64,000 nucleotides of DNA from Hyphomonadaceae bacterium (GTDB lineage: Bacteria > Pseudomonadota > Alphaproteobacteria > Caulobacterales > Aquidulcibacteraceae): assembly GCA_019636095.1 (NCBI GenBank), contig JAHBYF010000003.1:248001-312000 (forward strand), written 5' to 3'. A program made the position numbers and the translations under genes. Shown in pieces: positions 26,251-33,744 of this stretch. Every line of letters begins with the position of its first letter. Within the stretch, counting starts at the first letter, position 1. The notes under the pieces were generated by a model. That model saw only the letters and a program-made list of their open reading frames with translations, made no database searches and was not told the DNA's origin.

Positions 26251-26865
26251 TCAAGCAATGCGACTAAGCTCGGTGAGCAGCGCGAGCGCGTCGCCAGCCT
26301 TTTGATCACTAATGTGGAGCGGCCAGGCGCCGGCGCCGCGTAATGCGATTTCGACGATCTCCGGGCTTCTATCCCACAATGGAATTTCAGTCAGGGCCTG
26401 CATCGCTTGGAAGCGCTGCCATGAAGGCAGGATCGCATCTTCAAGGGCGATGACGGCGTTGATGAGAGGCGTTGTCACGGGCGTGAGTGACGCCGGGCGA
26501 TAGAGCAGCGCCACAAGGTTCGCCCGATCGCCATCGAATGACCTCAGGAAATCGAAGACGCGCCCCCTCCCCGTCACGCCATTTGCATGCAGTTTGCACG
26601 CGAGCAACGCACCGGCGCTCGCTGCGCCATAGACGCGCAGCCCGCGTGCGATGGCGCGCTCGACTTCACGGGCGCCTAGCTTGCCTGCGGAATCGAGCAC
26701 GCCATCAATGATTGCTACCGTGGCGGGCGAGGCGATACGATCAAGGTCTCCGTGCCGGACTGGACCGCTTACCCGCCCGGAACACAGCGCCGAGGCGCGC
26801 GTCAAGCAGAGGCTAAGACCGCAGAACACGACCGTTTCGCGGCTGGCGGCGAGGCGTCTAACCAA
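26251..26865 (-). CDS. TfuA-like core-domain protein without YcaO partner
   Basis: A 204-residue protein showing the TfuA pattern: VVFCGLSL start, then PVRHGDLDRIASPATVAIIDGVLD, REVERAIARGLRVYGAASAGALLA and a late PLINAVIALEDA. TfuA proteins help YcaO enzymes install thioamides or other backbone changes in trifolitoxin-like peptides and McrA. No YcaO gene is present in the window. It starts at TTG inside the stop region of the Flp-like peptide gene (8-nt overlap), indicating coupled translation. Function here is open. Confidence 0.7.
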   Translation of the reverse strand: MVRRLAASRETVVFCGLSLCLTRASALCSGRVSGPVRHGDLDRIASPATVAIIDGVLDSAGKLGAREVERAIARGLRVYGAASAGALLACKLHANGVTGRGRVFDFLRSFDGDRANLVALLYRPASLTPVTTPLINAVIALEDAILPSWQRFQAMQALTEIPLWDRSPEIVEIALRGAGAWPLHISDQKAGDALALLTELSRIA

Positions 26866-27046
26866 ATAACGCGGCGATCATATGCTTGCCGGCTTCGGCG
26901 ACGAATGGCGCAAGTGTCGCCAGCCCTGTGATTAGGGCAAACACAACCACCATCTCTACGGCCGCGCGGCCATGGCGTGTTCGCGTCTTCGTACGGGGCC
27001 GTCGATGCGCCAAACGGTTGTAGCTGGGCGGGTGAATATAGACCAC
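26858..27046 (-). CDS. Flp-pilin-like small membrane peptide
   Basis: A 62-residue peptide with a basic N-terminus (RRPRTKTRTRHG) and one hydrophobic helix starting AAVEMVVVFALITGLATLA. The G-x-A-x-V/I-E before a helix is the Flp/TadE-type pilin pattern. GTG at 27046 is chosen because GAGAGGA lies 8 nt upstream; a GTG eight codons earlier is also possible. It is translationally coupled to the TfuA-like gene and lies downstream of leader module B. No other pilus gene is nearby. Confidence 0.55.
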   Translation of the reverse strand: MVYIHPPSYNRLAHRRPRTKTRTRHGRAAVEMVVVFALITGLATLAPFVAEAGKHMIAALFG

Positions 27047-27142
27047 GGGAAATGTCCTCTCTCGACGCACGCAGCGCCGGTGATGACGCCGAAGCCCTGC
27101 GGCCTCGACATCTCTTGAATGTAAGCGGGCGGCTATGTGAGA

Positions 27143-27167
27143 CCCCTAGCTGTTCAACAGCTAGGGG
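27143..27167 (-). promoter_or_regulatory. Leader-module hairpin, copy B
   Basis: CCCCTAGCTGT-TCA-ACAGCTAGGGG, a perfect 11-bp stem immediately after the TAG of short ORF B and about 97 nt upstream of the Flp-like start (73 nt from the earlier GTG). Strongest of the three copies. Confidence 0.6.
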
Positions 27168-27236
27168 CTAGTGGCGCGACAGATCGCGGACTATGCGTCG
27201 TTCGAAAGAGTTGGCTTCGATGTTCACATGCTTCAT
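27168..27236 (-). CDS. Short leader ORF B, ending RDLSRH
   Basis: Starts MKHVNIEANSFER and ends RDLSRH, 22 residues, with the hairpin touching its stop. The same frame reads further upstream into the gdh remnant, so the ORF may be the tail of a fused, decayed reading frame rather than an independent gene. The ending matches ORFs A and C. Confidence 0.4.
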   Translation of the reverse strand: MKHVNIEANSFERRIVRDLSRH

Positions 27237-27441
27237 ATCGAAACGCGTGCGCTCGGGTTCAATCCGGCAAGAAGAGCCCGAACGTCGCATCATCGCACGA
27301 CGCGAGCGGCGCAACGTATCGAGCCATGCCGACCACTTGCCAAGGTGCGGCTCCAAGCGCGATCTGTTCCAGGAACATGGCCGAGGGCGCAGCTTCCCGA
27401 CCGCCGCTAATGTAGCTGGGAGGCGCATTGTTCATCACCAA
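27237..27441 (-). pseudogene. Frameshifted remnant of a second glutamate dehydrogenase
   Basis: Reading from 27441, PPSYISGG and MFLEQIA match the start of GdhA ([15 protein letters not shown]). A 2-nt deletion then shifts the frame, and LEPHLGKWSAWLDTLRRSRRA continues the match to [21 protein letters not shown]. Only about 50 of 426 codons survive. The neighbour order (gdh, Rnk-like, hairpin, small protein) repeats that at 15284-17807. Confidence 0.8.
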
Positions 27442-27496
27442 AGCTCCACCTCGTATTGAGCGCGCATCGCCGCTGACCTAATCGGACGAGCAAGCT

Positions 27497-27913
27497 TCAC
27501 GCTTGCGCCAACGAGACGGTGTCTAGTGAGCGTGGCTGGCGCACTTCGGCCACGCTGAGCCGGTGTGCGCGGCCATCCTCTCCGGTCCATTCGATGCTTT
27601 GCCCCTCGGCGAGGCCGAGCAGCATTGCGCCCACCGTCGTGATGATTGAAATCCGCCCATTCGCGAAGTCCGCACGGTGGGGATCGACCAAAGTGAAGTC
27701 GCGGTAGTTCGAACCGTCATACTCGAACGTGATGACGCTATCGATGCCGATCACGTCGCGGGGCAATCGCTCCACCGTCTTGGCGCGTGAGAGCTCGACG
27801 AAGAGATCGACCGCACCCGGCGTGCGTTCCATGGCGGCCAACGCCAAGTCCACAAGGCGCTCATGCTCGTCAGTACGCACAAAGATTTGTGGACGTTTAT
27901 TCTTGCTGGACAT
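27497..27913 (-). CDS. Rnk/GreA-like nucleoside diphosphate kinase regulator, copy 2
   Basis: A 138-residue paralogue of the protein at 16714-17103, sharing EHERLVDLALAAMERTPGAVDLFVELSRAKTV, FEYDGSNYRDFTLVDPHRADF and GAMLLGLAEGQSIEWTGEDGRAH. It has a slightly longer C-terminus. The ATG at 27913 matches copy 1. Leader module C ends 86 nt upstream. It remains intact although the neighbouring gdh copy has decayed, which suggests selection. Confidence 0.85.
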   Translation of the reverse strand: MSSKNKRPQIFVRTDEHERLVDLALAAMERTPGAVDLFVELSRAKTVERLPRDVIGIDSVITFEYDGSNYRDFTLVDPHRADFANGRISIITTVGAMLLGLAEGQSIEWTGEDGRAHRLSVAEVRQPRSLDTVSLAQA

Positions 27914-27998
27914 GACTAACCTCCGCCCACGGCCATCGGCCGTGCACGCGCGGCGTCTTCGCCGCAAAATCGCTTATTGTTGAGACGTAGCTGTCGAT

Positions 27999-28025
27999 CC
28001 CCTAGCCGAGCCTGTCAGCTAGGGG
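27999..28025 (-). promoter_or_regulatory. Leader-module hairpin, copy C
   Basis: CCCCTAGC-N11-GCTAGGGG directly after the stop codon of short ORF C, 86 nt before the second Rnk-like start. Arms identical to copies A and B; loop different. Confidence 0.55.
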
Positions 28026-28085
28026 TTATCCGCGCGAGAGATTGCGAACGATGGCGCGTTCGGCCGAATGAGAGCGCAACAGCAT
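28026..28085 (-). CDS. Short leader ORF C, ending RNLSRG
   Basis: A 19-residue ORF beginning MLLRSHSAER and ending IVRNLSRG; the frame is open for another 12 codons upstream (to a TAA). Its tail aligns with ORF B (IVRDLSRH) and ORF A (RDLSRQ). The TAA abuts the hairpin. Confidence 0.4.
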   Translation of the reverse strand: MLLRSHSAERAIVRNLSRG

Positions 28086-28235
28086 AGCGATCACATTGGC
28101 CGCAAACAGGCGAGTGTCAAGTTAACGCCCGCGCGCGCGGCGTTTTCGAGCTGAAACGTCGCACGCTCTTCGCTTCCTGTAGGCAATACCGATGTTGGCT
28201 TCAGCTAGTGCGTTCGCTGCGAGGAGGTAAGGACC

Positions 28236-28469
28236 GTGAGGGACGTCATCGTCGAAGACGCGCAGATTACGTTGGTCGTGTTCTGCCGGTCAGGCATTTG
28301 GCGCGTCATGATCAATGACCAGTTTTACGGCGACTACGTCCGCAAAGATTGGGCGCTGCAATCGGCCTTGGATAGAGCGCATGAACTGAGATCCAGCGGC
28401 CGACGTGCGCAAGTGAAGCTCACTGACCACCGCACTAACAGCGTGTCGGTCATTGATGAGAGCCCTTAG
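28236..28469 (+). CDS. Conserved hypothetical protein, copy 2
   Basis: A 77-residue protein matching residues 15-65 of the protein at 17403 (SGIWRVMINDQFYGDYVRKDWALQ). GTG start with a strong GGAGG 7 nt upstream. It lacks the basic C-terminal part of copy 1. Divergent from leader module C, as copy 1 is from module A. Confidence 0.7.
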   Translation: MRDVIVEDAQITLVVFCRSGIWRVMINDQFYGDYVRKDWALQSALDRAHELRSSGRRAQVKLTDHRTNSVSVIDESP

Positions 28470-28662
28470 GGCACAAAGCCGACGACATTGACCGCACCGG
28501 GATCCCTCTCCGGCCGGCCGTCAGTGCGCACGGCTCCAAGCGCTGGCGTTTGCTTTCTTCGCGGCGTGATCCGCGCGGCGCCGCTATGGCCGATGCGTAT
28601 CTTTGGCGATGCGGCCGACAAATGTCCTTGGTCTAATCTGATCGCGCAACGGCGTACTGAGC

Positions 28663-28845
28663 TCACTTCTCTTCATGCTCGTTCGTCGGCAGAAGTTCTG
28701 CGATCGGCTCATCGTCTAAGAGGATACGCGCCGCTGCGCCGTCGAGATCCTCATATTGACCGCTTCTAAGCGACCAAAGAAACGCCCAGAGGCCCGCCAA
28801 TCCAAGACCAAGCGCGATGGGGATGAGAAACAAGAATTCAGCCAC
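28663..28845 (-). CDS. ccoS: cbb3 oxidase maturation protein CcoS
   Basis: A 60-residue single-span membrane protein (AEFLFLIPIALGLGLAGLWAFLWSLRSGQYEDLDGAAARILLD) matching CcoS, which is needed to insert copper and heme into cbb3 oxidase. GTG start at 28845 overlaps the ccoI stop by 8 nt, the usual arrangement. Confidence 0.88.
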   Translation of the reverse strand: MAEFLFLIPIALGLGLAGLWAFLWSLRSGQYEDLDGAAARILLDDEPIAELLPTNEHEEK

Positions 28846-31048
28846 GCACCAGGCTCCGCACAGGTCGCAAAGTGTTGGCGACAACCAGCAGCGAGGACGC
28901 CGACATGGCGATCGCGGCAATCAGCGGCGTCACCAGTCCAGCCACAGCGAGCGGTACGGCCAATATATTATAGGCGACAGCCAGAGCTATGTTCTGGCGG
29001 ACGCGTTGGGCCGTCACCCGCGCCGTGATCAAGGTCTCTGGCGCCGCCAAAAGACTGGGACGCAAGAACACGAAATCGGCTGCGGCCCGGCCGATATCGG
29101 TCGCGTCCGCCGCCGCCATCGAGGCGTGTGCGGTTCGCAGCGCCGGCGCATCGTTGAGACCGTCGCCCACCATCAGCGTCCGGTGTCCCGTTGCAGCAAG
29201 AGCCTTGAGACGTTCAACCTTTTGCGCTGGGGTCAAGCGCGCATAACTGCGCAGAGCGAGCGCACGCGCTAGCGCATGGACGGGCTCGTCATGATCGCCG
29301 GAGACAATTTCCGTGGCGACGCCAAGCCTGGCGAACTCTGCGACCGCCTCCTCGGCGCCGGGACGTAAACGTTGTTCGAACCGGAAGCGGGCAAGGAGCG
29401 CACCAGCGCGGCTGAAGACAACCGCGTCCTCGTCATCCGCCGACCCCGGGTTTGCGAGCGCCCAATCGGGCCGGCCCAAGCGGTAACGCACGCCTTCAAG
29501 GACTGCCTCGACGCCCTCACCCGGATACTCCCGGACTTGCTCGAACGACAGCAATGCAGGAACGATCTGCGCGGCCAAGGCGCGCGCATTTGGATGAGCC
29601 GAGTATCGCGCGAGCGCGCTTGCTTGCGCCAATGCGCCCTCCACACGTTCATCAGCTTCAACCAGCTGCGGTTCCGGCAGAGTGAGCGTGCCGGTTTTGT
29701 CGAAGATTGCGGTGTCTATCTCAGCGAGCCGCTCAAGCGCTGCGCCGTCCTTCACCAAAACGCCGGCGTCGAACAAGCGCCGCGCCGCCGCTATATGCGC
29801 CATCGGCACCGCCAGACCCAAGGCGCAAGGACAGGTGATAATTAGCACAGCAACGGCAATGGTGATGGCGCGATGGGGATCGCCCGCAAGCGCCCACCAG
29901 CCAATCAGTGTCAACAGCGCCAACACGTGAACGGCCGGCGCATAGAGCTGCGCGGCGCGATCTGCGATCCGTCTATAGCTCGAGCGGCCCTGCTCGGCCG
30001 CCTCCATCATACGCAGCATATCCGCCAGAAAGGACTCTCGCGCCGGCGCCCGCACAACGGCCTTTAATGGGCCAGTCAGATTGAGCGCCCCGGCCCAAAG
30101 CGTATCGCCCACGCGCGCCGCCACCGGCCGGCTTTCGCCACTGACGAGCGACAGATCGAGGTCTGAAGCTCCCTCCAGCACGCTTGCGTTCAGCGGCGCG
30201 CGTTCGCCGGCGGCGATCAGCACGATCATGCCTGGCTCAATTTGATCGACAGGAATGCGGCGTTCACCGCCGCTGTCGTCAATGACGAGAGCGCTCCGCG
30301 CCATCATATGCTGCAAACCACGGACCGCAGTCATCGCACGTTCGCGCATGACATGATCGAGCGTGCGTCCGATCAATAGGAAGAAGAGCAACATCACGGC
30401 GGCATCGAAATAAGCATGCGCGCCGTGGGTGAATGTCTCGTAGAGACTAAGGCCAAAGGCGGTCAGAACGCCGATCGAGATCGGCACGTCCATGTTGGTC
30501 TGCCCGCGCCGCACGCTGCGCCACGCCGACACAAAAAACACGGCGCCAGAGTAGACCACTGCCGGCAATGCAATCAGCCCGGAGAGCCAATGGAAGAGAA
30601 TACGGGTGGATTCGCTCGCGCCCGACCAAACCGACACCGATAGCAGCATGATATTGCCAGCGGCAAAGCCGGCTACCGCCAGCGCGCGCACCAGCCGGCG
30701 CCGTTCGGCGTCCTCGGCGGGCGGCGTCGGCGCATCGGCGGTATGAGCGCTAAATCCCAACCCGGCCAAAGTTTCGATCAACGGCGGGGGATGTCCGCGC
30801 CAGCGCACGCGCACGCGCTTGGTTGAAAGATTGACGCGCGCACGCGTCACATTGGGCACGGCCTGGAGCGCGCGCTCGATGCGCGCGATGCAGCCGGCGC
30901 AATGGATTTCCGGCGCGACCAACTCGACTTCGCGCTCACCGCCGCCGACCGACGCGCTTGCGATCATGAGATCGGCGCCCGTCTGATCGCGGCGGCGGGC
31001 GGTGTCGACCTCAGCCAGAGAGCGCGCGATAGGCATGCCAGACGCCAT
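28838..31048 (-). CDS. ccoI: Copper-exporting P1B ATPase CcoI/FixI
   Basis: A 736-residue ATPase delivering copper for cbb3 oxidase assembly. It has an N-terminal heavy-metal domain (IHCAGCIARIERAL), eight membrane segments, the ion channel motif TCPCALGLAVP, phosphorylation motif DKTGTLT and the hinge GDGLNDAPAL. The start at 31048 overlaps the preceding gene by 38 nt; ATG at 31036 is equally possible. Confidence 0.92.
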   Translation of the reverse strand: MASGMPIARSLAEVDTARRRDQTGADLMIASASVGGGEREVELVAPEIHCAGCIARIERALQAVPNVTRARVNLSTKRVRVRWRGHPPPLIETLAGLGFSAHTADAPTPPAEDAERRRLVRALAVAGFAAGNIMLLSVSVWSGASESTRILFHWLSGLIALPAVVYSGAVFFVSAWRSVRRGQTNMDVPISIGVLTAFGLSLYETFTHGAHAYFDAAVMLLFFLLIGRTLDHVMRERAMTAVRGLQHMMARSALVIDDSGGERRIPVDQIEPGMIVLIAAGERAPLNASVLEGASDLDLSLVSGESRPVAARVGDTLWAGALNLTGPLKAVVRAPARESFLADMLRMMEAAEQGRSSYRRIADRAAQLYAPAVHVLALLTLIGWWALAGDPHRAITIAVAVLIITCPCALGLAVPMAHIAAARRLFDAGVLVKDGAALERLAEIDTAIFDKTGTLTLPEPQLVEADERVEGALAQASALARYSAHPNARALAAQIVPALLSFEQVREYPGEGVEAVLEGVRYRLGRPDWALANPGSADDEDAVVFSRAGALLARFRFEQRLRPGAEEAVAEFARLGVATEIVSGDHDEPVHALARALALRSYARLTPAQKVERLKALAATGHRTLMVGDGLNDAPALRTAHASMAAADATDIGRAAADFVFLRPSLLAAPETLITARVTAQRVRQNIALAVAYNILAVPLAVAGLVTPLIAAIAMSASSLLVVANTLRPVRSLVRG

Positions 31049-31793
31049 GACCAAGCACAGGAAAGATGACGGTGAGGGCGATAAAGCCGGTGACAATGCT
31101 AAGCCCAACGAGCACGCAAACGATGGCGCCCCACACGATCATCACCGGCCGGTTAGCCCATACCCGAGCCATGGAAAGGCCCATTGCCGTTAGCGCATCC
31201 ACCCGCTCGGACAGCATCATCGGAATGGCGAATGCGCTGATTGCGAACGCAAAGGCCGCGAATAGACCGCCCACCGCGGTTCCGACGACCAACATCGCCC
31301 ATCCCGTTGGCGTGGTCAGCAGCATTTCGGCGATGTGATCGATGCCGGGAAAGGCCCGCACGCCGAAAAATAACGCGTAGATGATGACGGCCGCGCGCAT
31401 CCAAAGCAGCATCAGCAGCGACAATAACAGCCCTGCAAAGACGACTTGATAGCCAGAGCGTGGGCGAACGAACACCATGCGTAGGAACCGCACGCGCTCG
31501 CCAGCGGCGATGCGCCGGCTCTTCTCATAGAGCCCAATCGCCAGAAATGGCCCGACAACGAGGAACCCCGCGAGCGCCGGGAAAAGTATGTAATCAAGCT
31601 TGAGCGCAAACAATCCCCAGACGATGGCCGCAGAGAGAGCGGCGACCAACAGCCCATAGAGGAGGCTGGCCAGCGGATTGATCCAAAAGTCGCGCCAGCC
31701 TGCAGCGAGCCAACCGAATGCCGCTGACGCGGGCAAGGAGCGGCGAAAGTCGTAAGCCGGCGGATGACGCGGTTCCACCTTGGGCAGGCTCAT
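31011..31793 (-). CDS. DUF2189 membrane protein in the cbb3 cluster
   Basis: A 260-residue inner-membrane protein with about six helices and the DUF2189 pattern (GWLAAGWRDFWINPLASLLYG, FPALAGFLVVGPFLAIGLYEKSRRIAAGE). It stands where ccoG and ccoH normally occur between ccoP and ccoI. The start at 31793 overlaps the preceding small gene by 4 nt, so it is in the operon. A role in oxidase assembly is only inferred. Confidence 0.82.
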   Translation of the reverse strand: MSLPKVEPRHPPAYDFRRSLPASAAFGWLAAGWRDFWINPLASLLYGLLVAALSAAIVWGLFALKLDYILFPALAGFLVVGPFLAIGLYEKSRRIAAGERVRFLRMVFVRPRSGYQVVFAGLLLSLLMLLWMRAAVIIYALFFGVRAFPGIDHIAEMLLTTPTGWAMLVVGTAVGGLFAAFAFAISAFAIPMMLSERVDALTAMGLSMARVWANRPVMIVWGAIVCVLVGLSIVTGFIALTVIFPVLGHGVWHAYRALSG

Positions 31794-31984
31794 GGTGCGT
31801 TCTCCGGAGACGGCGCACACGCCGATCGTGCAGCCGCTCCCGCGCCTTCGCGCTCGTGCGCCACGCAATCTGGCTGGCTCGTCACGGCGACATAGACCAG
31901 ATGTGCGTTGGCGCCGACCAGCACCAACACGCCGACGGCGACGGCCAACCCGATCAGCCAATGGCGCATGCGGAGAAGCTTCAT
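31790..31984 (-). CDS. Small membrane protein in the cbb3 cluster
   Basis: A 64-residue protein with one helix (RHWLIGLAVAVGVLVLVGANAHLVYVAV) and a short polar tail with two cysteines (QPDCVAHE, RSACAPS). It overlaps ccoP and the DUF2189 gene by 4 nt each. The NAHLVYVAV piece is common in small proteins of cco clusters. It may be a reduced CcoH, but no homology is certain. Confidence 0.7.
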   Translation of the reverse strand: MKLLRMRHWLIGLAVAVGVLVLVGANAHLVYVAVTSQPDCVAHEREGAGAAARSACAPSPENAP

Positions 31985-32856
31985 GGCTGATCTCGACCCA
32001 GATCGAGCAGGTAGAGCGTCAACAAGCGTCGCTCCGCCGTGCTCAAGCGCCCTTCCCAAGCCGGCATCTGACCATGACGGCCGCCCCACACGCTTTGATG
32101 CACGCTGTCTCTGTCGCCGCCATAGAGCCAAGCGCCATCGGTAAGGTTGGGCGCGCCCACGGCTTGGCTGCCCTCACCGGTTACGCCGTGGCATGCCGCA
32201 CAAGTATTGGCGAAAACTTCTGCGCCGCGGACGAGGCGTGCGCTCGGCGCGACCGGCCGCTCGCTTGAGAGCGAACGCACGTAATCGATCACGGCGCGCA
32301 CGTCCTCTTGCGGCAGCATCTGGTCTCGTCCAAACGCTGGCATTTGGGAAACGCGCGTGTCGGCGTGATCTGCGTTGACGCCAACCCGCATGGTCTCGGC
32401 GATCTCGTCCGGAGTTCCGCCCCAGAGCCAGGCGCCGTCGCGCAGATTAGGAAAGCCCGGTCCGCCCTCGCCGCTTTGACCATGACACATCGCGCAATTG
32501 TCGCCGAACAGGGCGGGCGCGGTATCGCGCACGCGAGTCATTAAGGCGGGATCAGCGAGCGCGACGTCGAAAGGGGTATACTCGAGCGCGCGCGACCACG
32601 CGGCGCGTTGTGCGGCGGCGGCGGCTACATCGCGCGCGACTTGATCGCGCTGATCGAAGCCGAGCAATCCTTTGGTATAGCTTTGTCCAGTGGGCCAAGC
32701 GGGCATCAACAGCCAGTAGCCGACCGAAAACAAGAATGCGGCGATGAGGAAGACGAACACCGGCCTCGGTACGGGCGTGTTCAGTTCCTTGATGCCGTTC
32801 CATTCATGGCCGGTGGTCTTGTAGCCGCTCAGGGGATCGCGTTCTTCTACCGCCAT
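31981..32856 (-). CDS. ccoP: cbb3 oxidase di-heme subunit CcoP
   Basis: A 291-residue membrane-anchored cytochrome c. One N-terminal helix (VFVFLIAAFLFSVGYWLL) is followed by two heme c sites, CAMCH and CAACH, each with its distal methionine (QMPAFG, QMPAWEG). Accepts electrons for the oxidase. GHEWNGIKELNTPVPRP at the N-terminus is the family signature. Confidence 0.95.
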   Translation of the reverse strand: MAVEERDPLSGYKTTGHEWNGIKELNTPVPRPVFVFLIAAFLFSVGYWLLMPAWPTGQSYTKGLLGFDQRDQVARDVAAAAAQRAAWSRALEYTPFDVALADPALMTRVRDTAPALFGDNCAMCHGQSGEGGPGFPNLRDGAWLWGGTPDEIAETMRVGVNADHADTRVSQMPAFGRDQMLPQEDVRAVIDYVRSLSSERPVAPSARLVRGAEVFANTCAACHGVTGEGSQAVGAPNLTDGAWLYGGDRDSVHQSVWGGRHGQMPAWEGRLSTAERRLLTLYLLDLGRDQP

Positions 32857-33017
32857 GGGCCGTCCTCGTCATCGAGGATGGCGCGCGCCGCAGCGTCGAA
32901 ACGCTGCTTGTTGCGCGGCCAGAAGACATAGATCAGCACCGCCAGCGACATTGCGAGCAAGTAGAACAGGCCCACCGTCTTGGCCGCATAGACCAAAGTG
33001 TTGTGATCCACCGTCAC
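32847..33017 (-). CDS. ccoQ: cbb3 oxidase small subunit CcoQ
   Basis: A 56-residue single-helix protein starting at GTG: VDHNTLVYAAKTVGLFYLL, then VLIYVFWPRNKQRFDAAARA and ending DDEDGPWR. Both ends overlap neighbours (4 nt with ccoO, 10 nt with ccoP). CcoQ stabilises the complex. Confidence 0.9.
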   Translation of the reverse strand: MTVDHNTLVYAAKTVGLFYLLAMSLAVLIYVFWPRNKQRFDAAARAILDDEDGPWR

Positions 33018-33739
33018 GGCGCGTCTCCGGCAGCCTCGGCAATAGCCGTTTGACGCCCCAGCATCTGGAGGTAAGCGATGAGCGCATCCATCTCCGTCGG
33101 CGCACCCGGCTGTCCGTCAAAGTCACGCACATTGGCGGCTTCGCCATAGCGTTCGGCCACGCCCCAGCCGCGCTCGCTATTGGGCGCCGCCTGGCCATAG
33201 GCATCCGCCTCGGCGTGTTCGATCATCGCCTCGGTATAGGGCACCCCCAGCGCCTGCAGGGCCCGCAGGTGACGGCCGAGATCATCGATGCGCGCTTGGC
33301 GGCGGCCGAGCCAAGGATAAGCCGGCATCACCGATTGCGGCACAAGATCGCGTGGATTGGCGAGGTGAGCCGCGTGCCATGCGTCGGAATATTTTCCACC
33401 AACGCGCGCCAGATCCGGTCCGGTGCGTTTGGAGCCCCACAGCATCGGGTGATCGTATTGGGATTCCGCCGCACGCGAATACGGACCGTATCGCTCGACC
33501 TCGTCACGCAGAGTGCGGATCATCTGCGAGTGGCAAGCATTGCAGCCTTCGCGAATGTAGATGTTTCGTCCGGTCAACTCGAGCGGGGTCAGCAGGCGCA
33601 TGTCCGGCGCCTCCTCGACCGTTTGATCGATCGTGAAGAGCGGCGCAATCTCAACGATGCCGCCAATGCTGGCGACGCCGATGATGGCGAGCACCAGCGT
33701 GATCGCCTTCCGCTCCAGCTTGTAGTGCAAGCCAAACAT
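33014..33739 (-). CDS. ccoO: cbb3 oxidase mono-heme subunit CcoO
   Basis: A 241-residue cytochrome c subunit with an N-terminal anchor (AITLVLAIIGVASIGGIVEI), heme site CNACHSQMIR, GPDLARVGGKYSD and the methionine ligand in VMPAYPWL. Lies 5 nt after ccoN. Confidence 0.95.
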   Translation of the reverse strand: MFGLHYKLERKAITLVLAIIGVASIGGIVEIAPLFTIDQTVEEAPDMRLLTPLELTGRNIYIREGCNACHSQMIRTLRDEVERYGPYSRAAESQYDHPMLWGSKRTGPDLARVGGKYSDAWHAAHLANPRDLVPQSVMPAYPWLGRRQARIDDLGRHLRALQALGVPYTEAMIEHAEADAYGQAAPNSERGWGVAERYGEAANVRDFDGQPGAPTEMDALIAYLQMLGRQTAIAEAAGDAP

Positions 33740-33744
33740 TCGCG

